From NCBI GenBank assembly GCA_028288315.1, contig JAQBNY010000226.1, forward strand, positions 1-10,786: 10,786 nt of DNA, written 5' to 3'. Below, one piece after another: positions 6,376 to 10,786 of the stretch. Both the position numbers and the translations under genes were made by a program. The notes below the pieces were generated by a model. That model made no database searches, was not told the DNA's origin, and worked only from the letters and a program-made list of their open reading frames with translations. Source of the DNA: Mucilaginibacter sp. (GTDB lineage Bacteria; Bacteroidota; Bacteroidia; Sphingobacteriales; Sphingobacteriaceae). Each line of letters starts with the position of its first letter. Position 1 is the first letter of the stretch.

Positions 6376-7031
6376 ATAGTTATACTATCACCTGGTTTAT
6401 ACATATTATTAAATTTTATACCCAAATTATTGAAGTGTTTGGTGTAATTTTCATAGCGTTGTTTAACAAAAAACTCTTTGCCGAAGCCATCATGAACCGG
6501 CAATATCTGTTTAGGGCGAACTTTATCGGCAAAGTCAGCAATTTTTAATTCATTAGTAAAAGGCGCCATACTTACCATAATCAATAATTCCATGCCTTGA
6601 TACTCGGTTAGTTTCGGTTCCATAGAATCAACCGGGTGCAGCACTTTATCGTTAATAATAAAGCCGGTCATTTTGGGAATTGGATTATCCAGCAGAGGTT
6701 CATGTACCACCGGGATAGCATTCAGCTTAAAGGGGCCTATTTTATAAACACCTTCTTCAATCAAATTATAATGTAACCCTACTTTTTGGATGGCTGTACC
6801 CACTTCCATATTGGTGTAAACGGGGGCATTACTCAGCTCAACAATTTTTTTTAAGTTTTGGGTATCCAGGTGATCCGGATGAATATGGGTAATGATAATA
6901 CTATCTACATCAGCAAAATCCTCCGGCTTAACTATCCCTTCGGCAAAAGTAAAATTCCCGGGGTCGAAAAGCAATTTATGTCCGTCGAGCTCAAACAACA
7001 GGCATGAGTGTATGTATTTGGTTATCTTCAT
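6372..7031 (-). CDS. Metallo-beta-lactamase-fold metal-dependent hydrolase (UlaG-like)
   Basis: A 219-residue MBL-fold hydrolase, cytoplasmic as there is no signal peptide. The N-terminus MKITKYIHSCLLFELDGHKLL with LFDPG at 21-25 is characteristic of the UlaG/YtkL-like branch of predicted Zn-dependent hydrolases. The dinuclear metal motif HIHPDH is at 49-54; further likely ligands are His110, Asp135 and His180 (LPVHDGFG). A complete ligand set implies an active enzyme, but the substrate cannot be read from sequence. It lies 52 nt downstream of the HAD phosphatase gene on the same strand and may be co-transcribed. Its TAA is interlocked with that of the ROK gene, with no room for a terminator between them. 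Confidence 0.88.
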   Translation of the reverse strand: MKITKYIHSCLLFELDGHKLLFDPGNFTFAEGIVKPEDFADVDSIIITHIHPDHLDTQNLKKIVELSNAPVYTNMEVGTAIQKVGLHYNLIEEGVYKIGPFKLNAIPVVHEPLLDNPIPKMTGFIINDKVLHPVDSMEPKLTEYQGMELLIMVSMAPFTNELKIADFADKVRPKQILPVHDGFGKEFFVKQRYENYTKHFNNLGIKFNNMYKPGDSITI

Positions 7032-7083
7032 ATTAGTGCATAATATTACAAAATAAACCTACTGATGTGAAAAAGGTTTTGGC

Positions 7084-7728
7084 TTAAAGTATAGCTCTTA
7101 GTTGTGTAACGCTATCAACAGTACCTATCTGTCCGCTCTCTACCTTGCCAAAGCCGTATGATGCGAAGATAAAAGGAACGCCTGCTTTAGTTGCCGACTC
7201 ATAATCGCCCATTGTATCGCCCACATAAACGGGAGCTTTAAGGTTGTGGTCGTTTACAATATCTTTAATATTATCGGCCTTAGGGTTCCCTTTTGTACCG
7301 AAGCATTGATGCGCCAGAAAATGGTCGTGCATTTCATGCAGATCCATAAAAAGTTCAATATACCCGCTTTGGCAGTTGCTTACAATATACAGTTTGTACT
7401 TTTCGCCAAGGTATTCAAGGGTTTCGGTTAATCCGGGATATAAGGTACCGCCTTGTTTCTGCAATATCTCCAATTCACTTACCGAGCAAAGGTATTTCAC
7501 CTCGGCACGTTGTGCATCAGTTAGAAACGGAAACAGCTTTTCAAATATTTTATCGTACGTCATCCCGGTGATGGACCGCACACGTTCGCGGGTCATAACC
7601 TCATTTTGCATGTAAGGGGCTTTACTTAAAGCAGTTTGCCAGGCTTCGGTAATGGTATCGGTACTATCCCAAAGCGTGCCATCCAAATCAAATATTATGC
7701 TGTCGTATTTATCCTGTAAATTATCCAT
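7084..7728 (-). CDS. HAD-superfamily hydrolase (phosphoglycolate phosphatase-like)
   Basis: A 214-residue HAD phosphatase with all four motifs. Motif I is DLDGT with Asp14 as nucleophile and Asp16 as acid/base. Motif II is Ser117 in IVSNC, motif III is Lys150 in KGNPKADN, and motif IV is GDTMGD with Asp171 and Asp175. A helical cap lies between motifs I and II (about 22-95), as in the Gph/PGMB branch. This supports a small cytoplasmic phosphate-ester phosphatase, for example for phosphoglycolate or sugar phosphates, but specificity is not readable. The ATG at 7728 directly precedes the conserved FDLDGT strand with a normal short leader. The MBL-fold gene follows on the same strand. Confidence 0.9.
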   Translation of the reverse strand: MDNLQDKYDSIIFDLDGTLWDSTDTITEAWQTALSKAPYMQNEVMTRERVRSITGMTYDKIFEKLFPFLTDAQRAEVKYLCSVSELEILQKQGGTLYPGLTETLEYLGEKYKLYIVSNCQSGYIELFMDLHEMHDHFLAHQCFGTKGNPKADNIKDIVNDHNLKAPVYVGDTMGDYESATKAGVPFIFASYGFGKVESGQIGTVDSVTQLRAIL

Positions 7729-7873
7729 TGCTGCGTATTATGCCGCAAAAGTAGAAGTTTATTTTAAGCAAGAGCAGTTAAAATCATGTTTTTACACTAA
7801 AATCATACAATGCCTTAATAGAAAGGTTTAATGATGAGTTAAATAAAAAGTTCAACAAATACCCTTTGTAACG

Positions 7874-7907
7874 TTTTAGTGATATTTACTATACAGATTA
7901 AACTTTG
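7874..7907 (+). promoter_or_regulatory. Possible Bacteroidota-type promoter before the small lipoprotein gene
   Basis: TAAACTTTG (7899-7907) resembles the Bacteroidota -7 consensus TAnnTTTG with one extra base. It has a T-rich block, TTTTAG (7874-7879), 19 nt upstream at about the -33 position. It would give a 5' leader of roughly 50 nt before the ATG at 7964. The match is imperfect at both elements. The rest of 7729-7963 shows no gene; it is AT-rich and separates the divergent HAD and lipoprotein genes. Confidence 0.22.
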
Positions 7908-7963
7908 CAATGCTATCGTAGTTAAAATTAAAAGAAACAGGATAGTAACATAAAAATACTACA

Positions 7964-8137
7964 ATGAAAAAGGAAATGATAAAAATGTTAGCGCTGTTGT
8001 TTTTTGGCGCGGCGGCATTAAGCAGTTGTTCAGTAGAAAACCGAGGGCGACATAGAAGACATATTAAAGATCGGCATAACCATAGTGACAGGGAGCACGA
8101 TTATCTTGATGACAGAGATTATTACAACAATTACTAA
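7964..8137 (+). CDS. Small His/Arg/Asp-rich lipoprotein
   Basis: A 57-residue reading frame from an ATG to TAA. The N-terminus has lysines (MKKEMIK), a hydrophobic core (MLALLFFGAAA) and the lipobox LSSC with lipidation Cys22, so it should be exported and lipid-anchored. The mature 36 residues are extremely charged: Arg and His dominate the first half (RGRHRRHIKDRHNH), Asp and Tyr the second (DYLDDRDYYNNY). There is no known domain. The internal ATGs at codons 5 and 8 would also leave a usable signal, so the exact start is uncertain. The gene for the VNRPVY-repeat protein begins 32 nt downstream on the same strand, suggesting a bicistronic unit. A coding assignment is favoured by the classic lipoprotein signal and stop position, but the gene is short. 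Confidence 0.68.
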   Translation: MKKEMIKMLALLFFGAAALSSCSVENRGRHRRHIKDRHNHSDREHDYLDDRDYYNNY

Positions 8138-8169
8138 AACAAACCAATAAATAATTAAAACAAACACCC

Positions 8170-8439
8170 ATGAAATATCTAAAAGTATTAGCCGTAGCAA
8201 TAATTGCCATGTTTGCCTTTGAAGGTGCACAAGCGCAACAAGTAGTAGTTAAAGCCCGTGTAGGTGCACCTGTACAACGTGTTTATCACCGCAGAACTGT
8301 TGTAGTAAACAGGCCGGTTTATCGCCCGGCTTACCATAGAGCAGTTGTTGTAAACAGGCCGGTTTACCGTCGTACAGTTATTAGGCCGGCATACCGCCAT
8401 AATGCACATACACGCGTGGTTGTGCGTCGTAACTACTAA
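8170..8439 (+). CDS. Small secreted basic protein with VNRPVY repeats, unknown function
   Basis: An 89-residue protein with a clear signal peptide (MKYLKVLAVAIIAMFAFEGAQA, cleaved before Gln23). The mature part of about 67 residues is almost entirely Val, Arg, Tyr, His, Pro and Asn. VVVNRPVY occurs at 44-51 and again at 59-66, with IRPAYRH following. Alternating Val and Arg/Tyr residues suggest extended beta structure with one basic face, possibly binding the envelope, acidic polysaccharide or nucleic acid. That is inference; no family domain is recognised. It is probably co-transcribed with the preceding lipoprotein and terminated by the palindrome at 8468-8499. The protein at 2148-2480 has the same general architecture. 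Confidence 0.78.
   Translation: MKYLKVLAVAIIAMFAFEGAQAQQVVVKARVGAPVQRVYHRRTVVVNRPVYRPAYHRAVVVNRPVYRRTVIRPAYRHNAHTRVVVRRNY
8299..8366 (+). repeat. Direct repeat inside the VNRPVY gene, 45-bp period
   Basis: Two 23-bp segments, 8299-8321 and 8344-8366, differ at a single base and lie 45 bp (15 codons) apart in the same frame. They encode the two VVVNRPVY blocks. The nucleotide identity is higher than the protein constraint alone would need, which points to recent internal duplication. Confidence 0.75.
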
Positions 8440-8467
8440 TAATTTTTAAATAAGATCAGTTAATATT

Positions 8468-8499
8468 AAAAGAGCCTCCCGATATCGGGAGGCTCTTTT
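8468..8499. terminator. Bidirectional rho-independent terminator, perfect 32-bp palindrome
   Basis: Sixteen bases and their exact reverse complement meet at GAT/ATC, giving a GC-rich core stem (GAGCCTCCCGAT) flanked by AAAA on one side and TTTT on the other. It therefore reads as a hairpin plus T-tract on both strands. It lies between the convergent VNRPVY gene (stop 8439) and GH16 gene (stop 8503) and should end both transcripts. The GATATC centre leaves only a tight loop, so the terminal pairs probably open. Confidence 0.9.
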
Positions 8500-8502
8500 G
8501 GT

Positions 8503-9351
8503 TTATTTAGTTACTAATACCCAGTCTACATATACCTTGGCATTCCCTGCCTTGATCTTATTAACTGAGCTTTGCGATAAGCCAAAGTAGGGTTGAGTAA
8601 CTTTATTTACACCGTTTGGATAACCGCCGCCCAATGCAAAATTTAATATCAAAAACTTAGGGTTATCATATGCCCAGCGACCATATTTTTCAGTCATGCG
8701 TTTTGTTACGGTGTAAGTTACTTTACCATCTAGTTTAAAAGTAAGGCTGTTTTCAGTCCAATCCACACTGTAAACATGCCATTTTGTAACATCAGTTCCT
8801 TTTGGGAAGGCTTCGCGGTGTGCAAAGGGAGTATTTCCAAAATAACCCGGACCATGCAACGCATTGCTTATCCATGAGCCATCTCCAACAGTTTCCATCA
8901 CATCTATTTCGCCACAGTCAGGCCATTTGCCCTTGCCCAGTCCCCAAAACGCCGGCCATAACCCGGCACCATCAGCCATTTTCATACGTGCCGATGCGCT
9001 TCCGTAAGTAAACATCATTTTATCGCGAGTGTTAATCCTACCCGATACAAAATCATATTTCTTTCCTTCTTTACTGGTATGACCCGGCTTATAAATCGCT
9101 TTAATAACCAGTGCGCCATTCTTAGCGCCTTCTTTTTTACCATCAATAAAATAAAGCGTAGCTGCCGAATCTATATAAGCCTGCTGCTCATCATTAACCG
9201 TTTGGCCGGTAATCTCCACGTTCCACTTGCTGCGGTCAAGCGTTTTTTTGTTGAAATCTTCAAAAAATACGGTGTCTTTTTTAGTTTGTTGCGCCACAGC
9301 TGCACCCGAAAGCATAAGCAATGCAGCCAACGATAATAATGTGTTTTTCAT
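8503..9351 (-). CDS. Secreted glycoside hydrolase family 16 (beta-glucanase/laminarinase-like)
   Basis: A 282-residue exported endo-acting polysaccharide hydrolase. The signal peptide covers residues 1-20 (MKNTLLSLAALLMLSGAAVA, before Gln21). The GH16 jelly-roll follows directly: FFEDFN at 29-34, the substrate-cleft segment GLWPAFWGLG at 130-139, and the catalytic motif EIDVME at 148-153. Glu148 is the predicted nucleophile, Asp150 the helper and Glu153 the acid/base. The extra residue between Asp and the second Glu marks the beta-bulge type found in laminarinases, lichenase-like and related marine-glycan enzymes. NALHGPG (163-169) and WTENSLTFKLDG (198-209) are further family segments. No carbohydrate-binding module or secretion-system C-terminal domain is attached. 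It is not in a polysaccharide utilisation locus: no SusC/SusD pair is near. Substrate is probably a beta-1,3 or mixed glucan, but this is not decided by the sequence. Confidence 0.92.
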   Translation of the reverse strand: MKNTLLSLAALLMLSGAAVAQQTKKDTVFFEDFNKKTLDRSKWNVEITGQTVNDEQQAYIDSAATLYFIDGKKEGAKNGALVIKAIYKPGHTSKEGKKYDFVSGRINTRDKMMFTYGSASARMKMADGAGLWPAFWGLGKGKWPDCGEIDVMETVGDGSWISNALHGPGYFGNTPFAHREAFPKGTDVTKWHVYSVDWTENSLTFKLDGKVTYTVTKRMTEKYGRWAYDNPKFLILNFALGGGYPNGVNKVTQPYFGLSQSSVNKIKAGNAKVYVDWVLVTK

Positions 9352-9512
9352 GAATAGATAAATTGATGGCTAAAAGTATGCATTTGATTTAATTATAAGT
9401 GAAAGCTTTAATTTATTGCTGTTACTTTTAGAGGTACCCCGCTTACACTACAGCTTTTTTTACCGTTCAATTACCTTACCTTTTTTATCTTGCGCATCAA
9501 ATACATCTAAAT

Positions 9513-10778
9513 ATGCACGGAAGCGGATTGTTCAAGATTTTTTTTGTTTTCGCGGCCATAACGCTGCTGATGGACTGGTATGTTTTTAACGGATTGCGTT
9601 CCTTAACTAACGACTGGCAATCACGCCCTGCTCGCGCAATAGTTATATGGGGTTTTCTGTTAATATCAGTAGGGGTAACAGTTGTTTTTTTATTGGGAAT
9701 AAACAGCTTTAGATCATTTCGCGGAATGACACCTTTCCACGAGTGGATGCTAAGCCTGTTCCTTACCTTTTTTATTACCAAGCTTGTTTTCGTTATAGTG
9801 CTTTCACTGGGCGACTTCGGCCGTTTTATTTACGGAATAGCAAATAACGCAATTGGTAAAAGAATACCCGGGCAGCCATATTTCCCTGAGCGCAGGAAAT
9901 TCATAAGCGAGATTGCCATATTGATAGCAGCCATACCCTTTACCTCTTTTTTTTATGCTATGATAAGGGGTAAATATGATTATAAAGTTCATCGTCATAC
10001 CATTTATTTTGATGAACTACCCGACGCTTTTGACGGATTTACCATCACACAGTTATCTGATATCCATTCCGGCAGCTTTGATAATGTTGACGCCATGCAG
10101 CGGGGTATTGACCTGGCCAAAGCACAAAAAAGCGACCTGTTTGTTTTTACCGGCGACCTTGTAAATAATGCCGCATGGGAAATTGAACAATATATTGATC
10201 GTTTTAGTCAAATAAAAGCACCTTACGGGCAGTTCTCTATTTTAGGCAACCATGATTATGGCGATTATATTGAGTGGGACAGTCTGCAGGCAAAAGCCGC
10301 CAACCTTCAAAAACTAAAACAGCACCATGCCGAACTGGGCTACCGCTTATTGTTGGATGAGAATGTGGTTTTAGAAAAAGGCGGACAAAAAATATCGCTC
10401 ATTGGCATACAAAACTGGGGCCGGGGCTTTGTTCAGATAGGTGACCTTAAAAAGGCCATGCAAGATGTTGATAAAGATACTTTCAAGATCCTGTTATCAC
10501 ATGATCCTACCCATTGGGAAGAACAGGTGCGTTTTCACCCTACAGATATTCACTTAACCCTTTCTGGCCATACCCATGGCGCGCAGTTTGGCATTGAGGC
10601 GGCTGGCATCCGCTGGAGTCCGGTTAAATACCGCTACCTTGATTGGGCCGGCCTTATTAAAGAAAAGAACCGCCATTTGTATGTGAACCGTGGCTTTGGC
10701 TTCCTGGCGTTCTCGGGCCGCTTAGGCATATGGCCGGAAATTACGGTTATAACGCTCAAGAAGAGAAAGACCGTTTGA
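9513..10778 (+). CDS. Membrane-anchored metallophosphoesterase (calcineurin-like, YkuE/YaeI-type)
   Basis: A 421-residue protein with an N-terminal membrane region and a C-terminal phosphoesterase domain. Four hydrophobic helices lie at about 7-25, 42-62, 78-100 and 133-150. The dinuclear metal motifs follow in order: Asp183 and His185 (LSDIHSG), Asp215 (TGDLVNN), Asn246 and His247 (GNHD), His330 (LLSHDP) and His353 and His355 (SGHTHG). All expected ligands are present. YkuE/YaeI relatives act on lipid-linked or envelope phosphoesters, but the substrate here is not shown. The GHTHGAQFG segment has Ala where the family often has Gly. The ATG at 9513 starts directly before the first helix; no Shine-Dalgarno sequence is visible. 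The stop is 8 bases before the window end, so no downstream partner can be judged. Confidence 0.92.
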   Translation: MHGSGLFKIFFVFAAITLLMDWYVFNGLRSLTNDWQSRPARAIVIWGFLLISVGVTVVFLLGINSFRSFRGMTPFHEWMLSLFLTFFITKLVFVIVLSLGDFGRFIYGIANNAIGKRIPGQPYFPERRKFISEIAILIAAIPFTSFFYAMIRGKYDYKVHRHTIYFDELPDAFDGFTITQLSDIHSGSFDNVDAMQRGIDLAKAQKSDLFVFTGDLVNNAAWEIEQYIDRFSQIKAPYGQFSILGNHDYGDYIEWDSLQAKAANLQKLKQHHAELGYRLLLDENVVLEKGGQKISLIGIQNWGRGFVQIGDLKKAMQDVDKDTFKILLSHDPTHWEEQVRFHPTDIHLTLSGHTHGAQFGIEAAGIRWSPVKYRYLDWAGLIKEKNRHLYVNRGFGFLAFSGRLGIWPEITVITLKKRKTV

Positions 10779-10786
10779 GAGGCAAA

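Noticed and set aside
8299..8400. CRISPR-like repeats
   Set aside because: There are only two copies, in frame within a coding sequence, with no cas genes. They are protein repeats.
8030..8409. Minus-strand reading frames opposite the lipoprotein and VNRPVY genes
   Set aside because: They are antisense shadows created by the repetitive Val/Arg/Tyr codons. The plus-strand frames have proper signal peptides and a terminator.
9440..9512. Promoter for the metallophosphoesterase (TACCTTTTTT near 9475)
   Set aside because: It only partly resembles TAnnTTTG and has no TTG-type element at a suitable distance, so I did not list it as a feature.

Overview
The window looks like a chromosomal segment of a Bacteroidota member, most likely a Sphingobacteriaceae relative such as Mucilaginibacter or Pedobacter. 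The evidence is moderate-to-low GC, starts without Shine-Dalgarno sequences, many small exported Tyr/Arg-rich proteins, a secreted GH16 glucanase, and short palindromic intergenic repeats of a type I associate with this group. The assignment is inference from sequence style and gene content; no 16S or other marker gene is present.

Layout. Bases 1-1002 hold the 3' part of a PAS-sensor histidine kinase, cut by the window edge. It is followed by a crotonase-fold acyl-CoA hydratase resembling methylglutaconyl-CoA hydratase (1106-1876). Bases 1884-2078 carry two tandem copies of an 88-bp element, each made of two facing small hairpins, followed by a terminator for the minus strand. The minus strand then carries a small secreted Tyr/Arg/His-rich protein (2148-2480) and a CbpA-CbpM co-chaperone pair (3788 down to 2573). 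The plus strand resumes with a membrane acyltransferase-3 protein (3900-4988) and a ROK-family regulator (5176-6375). The ROK stop codon interlocks in a TTAA with that of a convergent metallo-beta-lactamase-fold hydrolase (6372-7031), which lies downstream of a HAD phosphatase (7084-7728). Then come two small plus-strand exported proteins: a 57-residue lipoprotein (7964-8137) and an 89-residue protein with VNRPVY repeats (8170-8439). A perfect 32-bp palindrome (8468-8499) separates them from a secreted GH16 enzyme (8503-9351, minus). The window ends with a membrane-anchored metallophosphoesterase (9513-10778).

How the genes relate. Most are independent housekeeping or envelope functions in one- or two-gene units. 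Co-transcription is likely for cbpA-cbpM (4-nt gap), plausible for HAD phosphatase to MBL hydrolase (52-nt gap), and plausible for the lipoprotein and VNRPVY protein (32-nt gap, shared terminator). Several products act at or beyond the envelope (three small exported proteins, GH16 enzyme, acyltransferase, metallophosphoesterase).

I see no tRNA, rRNA, CRISPR array, transposase, phage gene or recognisable defence system. I found no convincing undescribed multi-gene system. The best candidates for something under-described are the small exported basic proteins, the duplicated palindromic element and the palindromes near regulatory starts.
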